Positions 44,232 through 56,361 of a stretch of DNA of 64,000 nt are shown here, piece by piece. Numbering within the stretch: position 1 is the stretch's first letter; each line of letters starts with the position of its first letter. Location of the stretch: assembly GCF_002878395.1 (NCBI RefSeq), contig NC_061121.1, forward strand, positions 44,873,717-44,937,716. Direction: 5' to 3'. The notes under the pieces are model-generated. The model was not told where the DNA came from. It worked only from the letters and a program-made list of their open reading frames with translations, and did not search any database. The DNA is from Capsicum annuum. Taxonomy: Eukaryota > Streptophyta > Magnoliopsida > Solanales > Solanaceae. A program made the translations under genes and the position numbers.

Positions 44232-47200
44232 TCATCATGCGTCCTCGAATGATGGACAGTAATCTGTTAAAGCTTTAGAAGTATGGAACAAAGTATGTAA
44301 CTTCACATCAAGAATCCTTCCTAACACATATAGGGATCCAAAAGAAAAAGGCTTAATGGCATCACTAATTAAATTATATAAGCACGAATCATAAGACAAC
44401 GAGACCAAGGTCTTACAAGGGGTAAAAGACACAAAGGTCCTCACCCCAAGTGAGAAAATAAAAACAATCAAAGTTTTACCTAGGTTTGTGTCGCAGAACT
44501 TATAGCGGTGATTTTTTTCCGCATCACAAGGCTATCGCATAGGCTTACCGCCTCTATGACCCAAAACTACCCCGAACTTTATTAAAAAAATTGAAACTCT
44601 CCCGAGTTACTCCTTTTACATCCTTGAATATGATTTGAGTTAAAAATTGATATTTTAAGCACGGGAAGGTCAAATATAAAATACCCGAAATTTGAGGTTA
44701 TTATACTAATAGCCCTTAAAAATCGCAATACTTCTCAACTACGATTTCAGCTACTAGTATCACACTTCAGCATTTCAATCTCATAATTTCCCCACAAAAC
44801 ACATTGCTACAAGAACTAGATTCTAACTATACATTTCTTCCATATTTAAGCCTAACCCTAAGTTAAGAGATTCTAACTTAAGCTATGGGGCTCTAGGCTT
44901 TAAATCCATCCAAGAATATTACTCCACCCTATCACTAGAGTAAAGTAACATCATGTCTTATTAAGAGTACTAGGCACTAAACACAATGACTTGTGTAACT
45001 ATCAATTACAACATTTAATCCTATCTTAACTATACCCACTTTACGGATCTCTCCTCTAAAACCAACAACTTTAATCACTCTCACAAGGATTTTTGCCACA
45101 TATCCCATCGCTAACTATTTCATATCCTTCTTCCCTCTTTGTCTACAACCTTGGCCCGAGTAGTCGCACTCAAAATTTAACACAATAAGAAACATGTACT
45201 CCCATATCTAAGACATTACTATGCTTCCATAACAACTATCATACTAACATGATGAGGGCCATTGAGGTACTAAAGCACAAGCATCACGAATGGGAGTAAC
45301 ACTATTTAATTAGAACTTATATTAGTGATCTACTCAAGATGGGCCCTGAGATGTAAGATACGATATAGTAGGCACGAAGTACTTCCCACATCATATGTCT
45401 AGATAATAAATAAAGAGTTGTTCGGTCATAAGCATAACACCACATGAGTTCTTAGGACTAGGGATGGTGAAAAACATGAGTGCATATATCATGATTTGTA
45501 TAACATAAGGCCAAAATTCTTGAGGTCAACTATTACGACAAGGATTGATACTTGAAGCTATTGTTTCACATTTTAAAGAACCGAGAATGGCTATGAGTTT
45601 GCATAAAACTTATTGCTTTGGGCTTGACCCAACATAAAATGAACTAGTAACATATAAAAAGTATAGTTTCTTAGGACTAAGCATGATATGAGAAATAGAT
45701 TTATGGATCATGAGCATCATAACATAGATCTTGAATACATAAGCTTGGATTGTTGAGGGACATTATTGCTTCTCGTTCGGATTTCAGAACATATACATAC
45801 GCTGCATGGAGAAATCAAACCTTAGACATACACATGATTTGAATATGTAATACATTGGTAGGTGTCCTTTTAAATTAAAGTAGGAGGTGGTTGCTTGAAT
45901 ATGGATAAATTTATCATGACTCTTCCATGAAACTTTCCACCATGAGAAAATTCGAAAACTACCTTAATTCATCATCTCCCTCTTAGATCAAAGTCACCAT
46001 CCTTGACTTGCGGACATATCCTCTCATTAAATCTATAACCATAACTGTCACCACAAAGGGGAGTATCATTATTCACATTAACGCTAAACTCCCCAGATAA
46101 ACTATACTTTGAAGGCATTGCTTTTTGGGAATGCTACTCTTAACTTTTGCTAGCCTCTAGACCCATCACCCTACAACTCACACTCTCCTGAGCATACACA
46201 TCCACACTCCTTAACACATCACAATCCATTCTCCACTTCTTAATATACTAACATTAAACCTCTAATTGCGTAACTCACAACTTAACAAAATTTATAGAAC
46301 TATACCAAAGGCACACATTGCCTATCTATACTTCCTCAATTCAGCTCTAAAGAACACCATATAACAACTCCCTAGACTTCTCCATACTAAAAAATTCAAG
46401 AACATGAACTACGTGAGCATGACATTTATACACATAAAACCTTATCTAAAAATATGCTACTTGAGGAATACCTAACGCTCTTATTCACTTAATGACTCAG
46501 CCGCAATTTATCATTTTAATACTAGTCCTCATGTATATATATCACAAATTTTCCACTCAAACTTCTCATAATTTATCAACCTAGGTCTCTTTCACACTTT
46601 ACATTAAGCCTACTAATTCATTCCCATAAAACATGCGTCAGTAAACTTAAGCTACAATTCATACCACCACAATCCACACTATAGTTCAAACCTATAGTCT
46701 AGAATCAAACATGTACCACTAATGAAGCATGCCACATACTATACTAGTAGATCGCTTGGGGAAATCAACTTAAATACCCCAGTTTACCTAACTATGACCT
46801 ACAAACACAACTTAACTATGACCTACAAACACACCCACTCCATGACATTACTACTACACCTCAAAATATACTACATACCTTCTCACATACTGTACTAGTT
46901 TACAACTACTAGAGAAAAGATAATCATGTAGGGGGTATAAAATCACATAATACAAATAGTCGATCGTAATCTTATAATATAACCCATTATGCTCTATTAG
47001 CATACTTTCTCACATTTTACCTGCTTACCCATGCATACCCTTCAACTACATTCAAAATTCTATAAACATCACCGAGTTTTTGCCAAGTTAGTCTATACTT
47101 ATAACTTATTGGCTAATCTACCCCTTTCCATTCACAACCTATAAATGATTTTTCTACTACAACAACCGTCCATTTTGAGCTCCTTTCATTCTTCCAATAA

Positions 47201-47926
47201 ATTCTAATCATCATAACTAATCACATCCTCTTCTAACTGCCATAAATCTATAAGTCGTGGTACAACTTTATCCAATCATGATGAAAAGGAATACCACCCT
47301 CTACTCAAAGGTTACAACCTTATTTACTCAAAATTTACCTTTACTCTAACTTCTAAACTTTTGGCTTCATGTCACTAACGTTGTGATCATCTTACTACTC
47401 ATAGATTATAACACCATAATTTACTACCTCTCGGGTGGAAATGTTATTCCAACATTATGCTACATATCTCTACCCTTAAGCATGACATCTTCAACAAGGA
47501 TTCTGAAAGGAATTGAATACACTCCTTACACAATTTTGAATGCATGATGGTTATAGATAGGGGCATACACTTTACTCAACACACTTGATGCACTAGTGGT
47601 CTCCTCTCAAGTCCTTGTGCTATTTCATAACTTTATGGATAACTCAATAAAAAAGGACCACATCATTAGAAATATAAACTCTTGAACTTGTATCGCCACA
47701 AAAATGAGGCATGGCTTATATAATTATAGCAAGGAAGGAATTTGGATGACTTTCCTAGGGACAACACTATTGCACGATCTAGAGTATGAAAGAATGGGAA
47801 ACATCTCCTAAATTTCCGTAGCCTCCTGATTATAAGTGTGGTGCACAACACACCTATAAGCAAGGCTCTACTAGACACGATTTTGTAGACACCCTAGGAC
47901 CATGAACCAAGCTCTGATACCAATCT
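44232..47926 (-). mobile_element. N element internal region, minus-strand copy
   Basis: Fullest internal region of N in the window, about 3.7 kb, read right to left from the PBS. The leader just after the PBS (about 47670-47910) is clearly related to the E3 leader at 59160-59280, so N shares its 5' end with the coding chromoviruses. The rest is non-coding: only short scattered frames, none with gag, RT or IN motifs. The 3' part matches 49-787, 10322-11454, 15398-16354 and 25987-26593. It stops at the lead-in gtccatcattcgagga without a polypurine tract or 3' LTR, abutting the H LTR. A 24-bp local duplication lies at about 46791-46840. Confidence 0.8.
47911..47922 (-). other. N primer-binding site (perfect tRNA-Met type)
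   Basis: gctctgatacca on the plus strand is the exact reverse complement of TGGTATCAGAGC, four bases from the LTR. A perfect PBS in an element with no coding region indicates it could be copied with proteins supplied from elsewhere. Confidence 0.9.
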
Positions 47927-50205
47927 TGTCACGATCCAAACTAAGGCCCTGGCCACGACGGACATCCTAAACCATGAAGGCTCTAGAGACCCCTTAGCAT
48001 ACTATCATAAGGAAAATCCATACATAAACTAAAGTACAGAAAATATGATGACATTTAAGAAAACTCATAATGAAATAGTGTCAACAACTATGATATTATG
48101 ATACTTATATCTCATCTATGAAGCCTTTACTGAACACTAACTCTCAACACTGGGACAAGTCCCTCGACTTGACCATAACAAAAAGAGACAAAGCATGAAT
48201 AAATTACTTTCCAAAAGATAAATGACTCACTATCTCTATCATATCACAAATATTCTACTGATGTGATGGACTATGGAACCAAAACATAGAGCCTGAAATA
48301 TGGGGGGGGGGGGGGTAATACTTGGAGAGTATTGGTATGTAGAACAGTCCAAAAATAACATATAATTTTTTTAAAATAAGTAAGAGCATTATGAAAATTA
48401 ATTTATCATAATATATGTAAAAACACATGGGCATAATATAAAGATCTTGAATTCATGCTTGTAAAACATTGACTCAACTTTTTGTGTTACTTCTGAGCTA
48501 GATGGTACACCCTACAACTTACTATCTACGGGCTATATGGGTCCGTCATTAACTCGTCGGCCAAGATCCCAACTCAAGTTTACCACAAGGGCTGGAGTTT
48601 CTACTATCTAATATGCCAAAAATACATAGAAAGCATACATTCCATTTTCAGAACATCATAAACCTAAATTGGCAAAACACGATTTTGGGCTATATGCTAT
48701 CTAAACTCATGCCTTCTTCGGGTAACCATCTAGCTCTCTTAGTACCCAATTTTAACCTGTTAAAGACATTGTTCATACTTTTAAAAAGATTCAGCTCTTA
48801 TTCTGATAAGGGCATTGCATTATAGGGTATCGTCATACCCAGAATTGTAAGTCATTCATATCATACCATATCATATCCGCATCCCTTCTTATTCAAAAGC
48901 ATGTTAATGACCACCCAGAAGATTTAAACATCACGTGAGAGAGTTATTATATTAAAATCATATGAAACTTATGTAAATCACTCTCTTTTCAATACTTTAA
49001 CATATGGTGGCCAATTCTTACATAAAAAAACATGCAATTCTTCATTAGGACATAAGAGTCTTTAGAATAAGAATCGCCTCTTTGAAAACATGAAAAGTAA
49101 CAAAGCATAATTGATGAAGAGGCATTTATAACTCGAGAAATATAATATTTCATAAAGTAGCCCCAACATTAGTTATATGTAAATCTCATGATAAAAAAAA
49201 GAGGGGACGGATAATTCGTGCTCTCAATCCCATTTCACCATTCATAACAAGTTAAAATAATAAATTTTATTATTGCAAGGAGGATTTCATAAATTATTCT
49301 CTTAAATCACTTTTCGAAACTCATAATATATGTACACATAACCATAATTCAAGTTCATAAAAAAAAATCCTAGAAATTTCATAATTTCATCAAACATGGG
49401 TTCATGATGCATGCTCTTCAATGATTTTCAAAAACCCTTTACATATACATAATTATATATCCTTAGAACTTGTTAAAATGATAAACTTATGCCCATGAGA
49501 TTTAGGATAGTCCCACATACCTTGATAATGACAAGAATGTAAGGAAATTTGACCCTTATGATCCTAGATGACCACCTTCTTGAACCCTAGTCTTGACATG
49601 ATAAGGGGTATTTGAGAGAGAGAATTTTTTAGGCTGAAATAATTGATATTGTGTCATAAAAACTGATGGAAATAGGTTAATATAGAGTTTATGAGTCATT
49701 TATAAGTGAAAGGACTTTAATACCCCTCTTCCCGAAAAAACAAAATCATAAATTTCTCGAATTTAAAAAATCAACGCATCATGAAGGGAAATCTCCATGT
49801 TAAGATCTGTGCTGTGCTGCCATCGTGAATCCTCCCTGGTTCCTTACGAAAATGCCCATAACTTTTCGCTCTGGTATCGAATTAAGGCGAAATCAAATAC
49901 GTTGGAAAAAAGACTAAATTATATTTAATTTGGTGGATCATGAGCCTAAAAATACCACATATTCTAGAAGTTATAAATGTTCAAAGTTGACTCTTGTAGA
50001 ATCAAATTCTAAAATTTGGTCGATAACGAAAGTTCTTAACTCTACTTCACTCTGAGTGTTTAATATGAACATTCTTCCCCTAAAAATCACTTTTCACACT
50101 AGGATAATGATCATGACACTTATTTTTATATTTAATAATTGGGTTCAAGTTTATACACATAGGAATAATGGATCGAATTCTAGCCCAAAATTGCAGGGTG
50201 TTACA
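47927..50205 (-). repeat. N 5' LTR, minus-strand copy
   Basis: About 2279 bp. On the plus strand it starts tgtcacgatcc and ends gggtgttaca; read on minus it runs TGTAACACCC to CGTGACA. The middle matches the N LTRs at 11455 and 26594, while the first few hundred bases (U3) differ. The donor-like CAAG|GTATGTGG lies with GT at 49520-49519. It includes a run of 14 G at 48302-48315. Confidence 0.85.
48302..48315. repeat. Homopolymer run of 14 G
   Basis: Fourteen consecutive G on the plus strand inside the N LTR, absent from the other N LTRs. Such runs are prone to length error in sequencing. Confidence 0.9.
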
Positions 50206-50217
50206 ATTATGTATGTA

Positions 50218-50480
50218 TGTTGAAAATATGTCTCAGAAATAAAGTAGATAACTATTGGAAGTTTTAAATTATTAGAGTTATGTATGGATTAAACATAGGA
50301 ATTATTAATCTCTTTGTTATTTGAATTTAGATTTAGTTCCTTACTTTCATATTTTTTTAGTTAGAAATTTAGCTATAAATATATGTCTTTGAGTTATTAA
50401 TAAAATAGATTCCTTTGACAATGTAGTTGCAATATTTTTTCTTTACAAGTCTTTCTCTGTTATTTCTTTAATTTCAAAAC
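50218..50480 (+). repeat. C: copia 5' LTR
   Basis: Begins tgttgaaaatatgtctcag and has a TATA-like stretch (tataaatatatg, about 50373), an AATAAAA signal (about 50398) and a T-rich end, with a PBS-like sequence soon after. About 260 bp is normal for small Ty1/copia LTRs. No 3' LTR is present, so the right border is approximate. Confidence 0.7.
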
Positions 50481-50522
50481 TAAAAACAGAGAAAGACTTG
50501 TAAAGAAAAAATATTGCAACTA
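50424..50522. repeat. Perfect 38-bp inverted repeat at the copia LTR/PBS border
   Basis: Arms 50424-50461 and 50485-50522 are exact reverse complements, with a 23-base spacer (50462-50484). The left arm is the end of the LTR (tagttgcaatatttttt...). The right arm is an inverted copy of it placed just before the primer site. It could fold into a long hairpin in DNA or RNA. Confidence 0.95.
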
Positions 50523-50527
50523 ACAAT

Positions 50528-50541
50528 TGGTATTTAGAGCC
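50528..50541 (+). other. C primer-binding site (tRNA-Met type, decayed)
   Basis: ttggtatttagagcc resembles the copia PBS ttggtatcagagcc, with ca replaced by tta (one extra base). Confidence 0.7.
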
Positions 50542-50570
50542 ATTTTCTTGAGGGATCTGTGAGAAAGATG

Positions 50571-51206
50571 AATTTTGAAAAAACTTTTCCCAAATAGCTC
50601 CTCCTGTCTTTGATGGTGAGAATTACCAACTTTAAGCAGTAAGAATGGGGACTTGTCTTGAGGCTTTAGATCTCTGAGAGGCCGTGGAGGAGGATTATGA
50701 TGTTCTTGCGCTTCCTAATAATCTCATGGTAGCCCAGATCAAAAGCCAAAAGGAAAAGAAAATCATAAAATCAAAGGCAAAAGCAACTTTGTTTGTTAGT
50801 GTATCTTTAATAATTTTCACGAGAATTATGGATTTTAAATTAGCAAAAGAAATATGGGATTATCTGAAGGAAGAATATACAAGAGATGAAAGAATATGAG
50901 GCATGAATGTATTGAATCTAAAAAGGAAATTTGAATTGCAAAAGATGAAGGAATCTAAGACCATCAAAGAGTACTCATACCTACTTCTTGGCATTGTTAA
51001 CAACGTAAGATTGCTTGACACACAATTTAAAGATTCAAGAATTATTGAAAAAAATCTTGTTACACTGCCTGAAAGATACGAAGTATCAATAACTACCTTG
51101 AAAAACATAGAAGAACTTTCCAAGATTACCTTGGCAGAATTATTAAATGCATTACAGGCACAAGAGCAAAGCAGGCTTATGGGTCTGGATGGTATGGTTG
51201 AATGAA
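50571..51206 (+). pseudogene. gag: C: copia gag remnant (UBN2-type)
   Basis: The copia capsid domain is readable over 50684-51205, with small breaks. Blocks are KSKAKATLFVSVS, AKEIWDYLKEEYTRDERI, a TGA at 50897-50899, then MNVLNLKRKFELQKMKES, IKEYSYLLLGIVNNVRL, LPERYEVSITTLKNI and LAELLNALQAQEQSRL. This order (aiw..L...y.g....., L...f..lkm.e..si.ey....) is the plant UBN2/Retrotran_gag_2 pattern. The N terminus is out of frame with it. Confidence 0.88.
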
Positions 51207-51885
51207 CTTTGGAAGCCAACCACAATACTCAAAGTAAGGGTAATAATTCAAGAAAAAACTACCACCTTGCCATGATGATGGCAAAATAGGTCATCCTCCA
51301 TGTAATGTTGGAGGAGACTAGATGCACAATGCAAGATCTGCTATCAGGTTAGTCATGAAGCTGTGATTTGCAAAGAAAATCTAAAAAATATGAAGCAGAG
51401 GGTTAAGTCACCAAAGAAGAAGAAGAAGATCATTTATTTTTGGCAACATATTTTTCAACCAAGAAATCTGATTTTTGGATGATTGACAGTGGTTGCACAA
51501 ATCAAGTGATATATGAAAAAAATTCTTTTTAAAGAGTTTCTGCCTTTAGAAAATAAGAAAGTCAAAATTGTAAATGGTGACTATATTCCTGTTGAAGGAA
51601 AAGGGAATGTTCAAATCAAACCAATTTTTAGGTACAAAAATAATCTCAAATGTCCTTTACGAGCCTGATATTGATAAATGTTTGTTAAGTGTTGGCCAGC
51701 TAATAGAAGAAGAATTTAAATTATTATTTGGAGACAATATTGTCGAATCTTTGATTCCACTAATCATGAGATTTTACATGTTGAAATAAGAGATAAACGT
51801 TTCTTAACAATTGATGCACACAAGCCTTGAAGGACCAAAGATGAATTGACATATTTATTCAAGAGGTCAAATTCAGCCGAGTCTA
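51207..51885 (+). pseudogene. pol: C: copia zinc knuckle and protease remnant
   Basis: A much decayed zinc-knuckle zone (about 51270-51375) is followed by a protease start with FWMIDSGCTNQV (about 51470-51510), the copia active-site motif. VKIVNGDYIPVEGKGNVQIK and, in another frame, IISNVLYEPDIDKCLLSVGQ (51574-51789) follow. Several shifts break it. It ends at 51885, where LTR U begins; no integrase or RT of this element is in the window. Confidence 0.85.
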
Positions 51886-52039
51886 TATAACGCCCCGAAT
51901 CTGGTACCCGAAATGCTACACGATGCTCATGACCCTGACTGATATCTGTAACTGAGCACTGAATAATATACTGCAAATATGCAAAATATAAGCTGTAAGG
52001 CCAAAAGGTTCAAAACTGAACTACTACTGAATATAAAAC
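51886..52039 (-). repeat. U: minus-strand chromovirus LTR, left part
   Basis: On the minus strand this is the 3' end of a chromovirus LTR (…gattcggggcgttata, TG...CA end decayed). E3 interrupts it after 52039 and it continues at 61454. It entered the copia remnant C; the five bases gtcta left of it would be its TSD, but the other end is beyond the window. Confidence 0.8.
52035..52039. repeat. Target-site duplication of E3, left copy (aaaac)
   Basis: aaaac precedes the E3 end at 52040 and recurs at 61449-61453. Confidence 0.93.
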
Positions 52040-53408
52040 TATCACGACCCGAACTAAGGCCTGGCCGTGACGGACATCCAACCCATGAAGGCCCAGATGT
52101 CCCACTCTATCTGGTAATCAGGCACAACATTCATATAGTAAAAGAAAAATATAGAATTTTAAATTGAATATGGAACATGGTCATACTCTAAAATTAGTTT
52201 AACAATGAAGGAAAACTCCAACAATATCTAAATAATATCTCACTCGGTCTTCGAAATCTCTACAAAATCTCAAAACAATACTATCTAAAGTCTGGGACAA
52301 GGCCCCCAGTAGACCAAAACTGTAGAATGATGAATATTTGTAAGACATTAGGCATTTCAAAATATAGAAGGCTCACCACTGCACAATTACTTCTGATGTC
52401 TGAATTATCTACTGCTTATCTTGACCCCTAGACTGTACCTCAGAACCAGAGAGGTTCGAGGGAGAGGGGGTCAATATAGGTGTACTAGTATGCAGAGTAA
52501 TCTAAAAATGGTATAAAAGGTTTTTATATAACATAAATGAGAGCTGCTATGAAACCCGTGATTGCAAAATAATTCAAAAGCACATGGGCATAGTATAATG
52601 ATTTTTCAATAACAATGCAACATTACTGAGCTAGGTGGTACACCCTACAATTATCACCAACTGTCAAATCCTGATTGCCATCAAGATCTGAGTGTTAGCG
52701 AGGAGAGAAAGACACACAAGATCACACAGCAGGGTGTCTATATCCCAATTAGGTCCATGTGTCAGGGTTGGGCTCAAGGTCAGAAAGCAGGGCTCCTAAA
52801 CATTTTTCACGAATAGGGAGGACACATTATTAGGTACACAAGATCACATGGCATCGTACCAAGTTTCCTGTGTCGGCAATTCACGGCTTCCAGCACAGAG
52901 CCATTTGACCCGAGCTTTCTTCAAATAACCATCTAACTCACATAAAGTCAAGCATTAAGCTCAATTTGATCAATCACATATCATACTCTGTGGGGTATCA
53001 TCATACCCTACTTGCAAGTCATTAGTATCACATCAATTCTCCAACTTCTTATGTTATTTACACCATGCACGTATATAAGACTTTCACACACATCAAACAC
53101 ATGCACCAAGGTTCTCAACATGTAATAGTTCAAGAAGTTTTATCATATATGAGTAATATTACATCAATTTAAAAAATTTATGCTCTTAATAGTTTAACAC
53201 AAGTATAATATGGGGTATAAGACATTATCATGGGGGATTTAAAGAATTAACAATTCATACACATTGCATCCTTTCAAAACTCAAATCATATGTTCATAAT
53301 TTAACCATGGATATATATTCAAACAGACAACCCAATGTTATTTCAACATTTCTTTCAAAACCATATCACAAAACAAGTTATTAGTATTAAAACGAAAACC
53401 CCACTTGT

Positions 53409-53478
<70 letters not shown>

Positions 53479-54258
53479 TTGTATAAATTTAAAGTCTTGT
53501 ATGAATTCTTTTCGAAAACATGCCCTTGAAATTTAGGACAACCCCACGTACCTCTATATAAGAAATTAGAGGATGCTCCTTGGTACCCACGGCTTGGGGA
53601 TTCCAAATCTCTAATCGCTTTTGAAAACTCACTGTTGAATCTTGAGTTAATTGGGATTCTTGTTTGAAACCCTAGAGCGTGTTCTTGGTAATTTTTGGTG
53701 AATGTATGATTAATATGCTCAATTAGGGTTGAAATCTTGTGTTTGGACTGATAAAAGTATGGGAAAATACCCAATATACCACTAATGAGACCGGTATGAG
53801 AATAACAACTAGGTGCCCAATTTTATGGGCCACCATGATGCACCACAATCGAGGTGGCTCACTGGAAATTGACAATTGGGAAATTTTCTCACTCTGCAAT
53901 GCGCCACGATCGCGGAGTCTCACTGAATATTGATGAATGCAAAATTAGGATCCTCCGCAATGCACCACTATCGCGAGGTCCCACTGGAATTTGATAATTG
54001 CTCATTAAACCCTCTCCACGATGTGCTAAACACCTGAATGATGATGTTTTATGACTAGCATATAAAATAGACATAACTTTATCACCGAGTTTCCGTTTTG
54101 GATGAATCTTATATCGACGAAAAGCTTATTCAGTCATCTATGTAATAAAAAGTTAAAATTTAAAGAATTCCATATGAAGTTGAATATAATTCACTCTAGA
54201 AGCCCATGCTTGATACTTTTAGGGAAAAATTTTAGCTAGGAACTTTTGGGGCGTTACA
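52040..54258 (-). repeat. E3 3' LTR
   Basis: About 2219 bp, paired with 59296-61448. The minus-strand end is decayed from CA to TA. It contains a 65-bp AT microsatellite at 53413-53477 that is only 9 bp in the other LTR. The donor-like AGAG|GTACGTGG lies with GT at 53551-53550. Confidence 0.92.
53413..53477. repeat. (AT)n microsatellite
   Basis: About 32 AT units inside the E3 3' LTR. The same place in the 5' LTR (60659-60667) has about four. Confidence 0.97.
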
Positions 54259-55780
54259 ATATACCCCCTTTGGGAACATTCGTCCCCAAATATTGACACA
54301 GAACACAGACAAGCATGACTTCAAGAAAACTAAGGCATAAAAAGAATAAGGCGAGGATTGTACCTTCTATTTCTTCATCCACTGGGTCAAAAAGGTTTGG
54401 GTACCTAGCTCTCATGTCAACTTCGGATTCCCAAGTTGCTTCTTCAATTTTCTGGTTTCTCCACAACACTTTAACTGAGGTAATCTTTTTATTTCTCAAT
54501 TTTCTAACTTGGTGATCTAAAATTTCTATAGGCTCTTCTTTATAGGATAAGGAGTTTGTCACTTTGATTTCTTCAACAGGCAATATCAATGAATGGTCTC
54601 CAATACACTTTTTCAACATGGATATATGAAATACCGGGTGGACAGAACCCAAACTGGCAAGCAATTCTAACTCATACACAACACCACCTACCCTTCTTAC
54701 AATCTAATAGGGTCCTATGTAGCGAGGACTCAATTTACCTTTCTTTTCGAATTGCATGACTCCTTTCATAGGAGAAACTTTTAGAAACACCCAATCACCA
54801 ACCTCAAACTCTAAATCTCTTTTCCTAACGTTGGTATAAGATTTCTGATGACTCTGAGCTATCTTAAGTTGTTCTTTAATGAATTTTACCTCCTCCATTG
54901 CCTGATAAACAAGATCAGGCCCAAACATCTGTGTCTGGCCCACTTCATACCACCCTATTGGTGACCTACATCTTCTTCTATATGACGCCTCAAATGGTGC
55001 CATCTTAATACTGGAATAGAAACTATTATTATATGCAAACTCTATTAAGGGCAAGTGCTCTACCTAACTACCTTTAAAGTCAATTACACAGGCCCTCAAT
55101 ATGTCCTCAAGGGTCTGAATGGTGCACTCCGCCTGCCTATCAGTCTGAGGGTGAAAAGCAGTGCTTAGGTTCACTTGGGTACCTAAACCTCTCTGAAAAG
55201 ATCTCCAAAACTGAGAAGAAAATTGTGTACCTCGGTCAGATATGATGGAAACAGGTGCCCTATGCAAACGAACTATTTCTGCAATGAATAGCTTGGCATA
55301 ATCCTCTCCCGAATAGCTAGTTATCTAGAATTACCCAAATGGAATTATACTGGTTTTGGGACCCCGAAAGTCCTATAATGAAGTCCATATTAATCATCTC
55401 CCACTTCCACAAGGGTAAAGCTATCTCTTGGGAAGAACCACCTGACCTCAAATGCTCTACTTTAACTTGTTGGAAATTCAAACACTTGGAAACAAAGTTA
55501 GCCACATCACGCATCATATTATTCCACCAATACATAGATTTCAGATCATGGTACATCTTAGTAGATCCTGGGTGAACAACATATCTCAAAGTGTGATCTT
55601 CGTCAAGGATTCTCTCCCATAACCCATCAATATCTGGCACACATAATCTACCTTGATACCTCAAAATACCATCACCACCAATTTCGAAGGACATCACCTT
55701 CTGCTGACCCACATCTTTCTTGATCTGCATTAAGATGGGATCTTCAATCTGCTTCTCTTTAACTTCTGGACAAAGGAAGA
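54254..55780 (-). pseudogene. pol: E3 integrase with chromodomain
   Basis: Read on minus: the HHCC region in 55730-55317 (HPGSTKMYHDL; the second Cys of KCLNCQQ is Phe, KCLNFQQVK). In the core the first catalytic D lies in NMDFIIGL, the second in SDRGTQFSSQFW (55267-55064), and E in AECTIQTLEDIL. The next frame, 55054-54704, has IEFAYNNSFYSSI, RDLEFEVGDWVFLKVSP and GKLSPRYIGPY. The last frame, 54679-54254 (141 codons), begins with VHPVFHISMLKK and carries a full chromodomain at about residues 50-97 (PIEILDHQVRKLRNKK to ATWE and RYPNLF; 54389-54532). In chromoviruses this domain directs integration to marked chromatin. Confidence 0.92.
54259..54275 (-). other. E3 polypurine tract
   Basis: Plus strand atataccccctttggg; on minus cccaaagggggtatat directly before the 3' LTR, after the lead-in gacgaatgtt. 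Confidence 0.82.
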
Positions 55781-56361
55781 TTTAGCTATCTTATGAACAA
55801 CTATTTCTCCATCTTCAAAATCCAAGAGTCACACTCCTGGATTTGCAAGCCAGTGAATATCCTTTACCATCTCCCTCTTCTATTCTTCAACATAAGAAAG
55901 GCTTCCCATAGACAATCTGCTGAGGGCGTCGGCTATAATATTTGCCTTGCTTGGATCATAGTGTAGGCTCATGTCGTAATCCTTTAGCAATTCCATCCAG
56001 TGTCTCTGGCTGAAGTTCAATTCTTTCTGCGAGAAAGCTTACTATAAACTCCTGTGGTTAGTGAATATATCAATATATACACCATACAAATAGTGCCGCC
56101 AGATCTTAAGTGCAAAACCACAGCCGCTAATTCCAATTCATGAGTAGGGTAGTTTCGTTCATGCATCTTCAACTGCCTAGATGCATAACCCATTACCTTA
56201 TTGTGATGCATAAAAATAGACCCAAGCCCCACTCGGGATGCATCACAGTATATAATAAAACCTTCTGTGCTCTTCAAAAGAGTCAAAACAGGAGCAGTAG
56301 TCAACTTGTCTTTCAGCTTCTCAAAACTACTATCACAAAAGTCATACCACAAAAACTTCAT
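55781..56361 (-). pseudogene. pol: E3 RNase H remnant
   Basis: 56361-56017 on minus reads [31 protein letters not shown] (catalytic Asp present), [20 protein letters not shown] and LAAVV, then slips frame so that the RHYLYG and FTDHKSLQY blocks are lost from that frame. The [18 protein letters not shown] and DALSRLSMGS parts are visible in another frame at about 55900-55990. Confidence 0.87.

Noticed and set aside
47666..47878. 70-codon minus-strand frame after the N primer site
   Set aside because: It lies in the leader shared with E3, where the frame is not kept. It has no similarity to gag.
47940..48320. Possible host gene or RNA in the 44-50 kb stretch lacking coding motifs
   Set aside because: Matching N LTR and internal copies elsewhere in the window explain the sequence. 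No exon-like frames or tRNA-like folds were seen.
53335..53774. Frames containing long Tyr/Ile runs
   Set aside because: Translation of the AT microsatellite in the E3 LTR.
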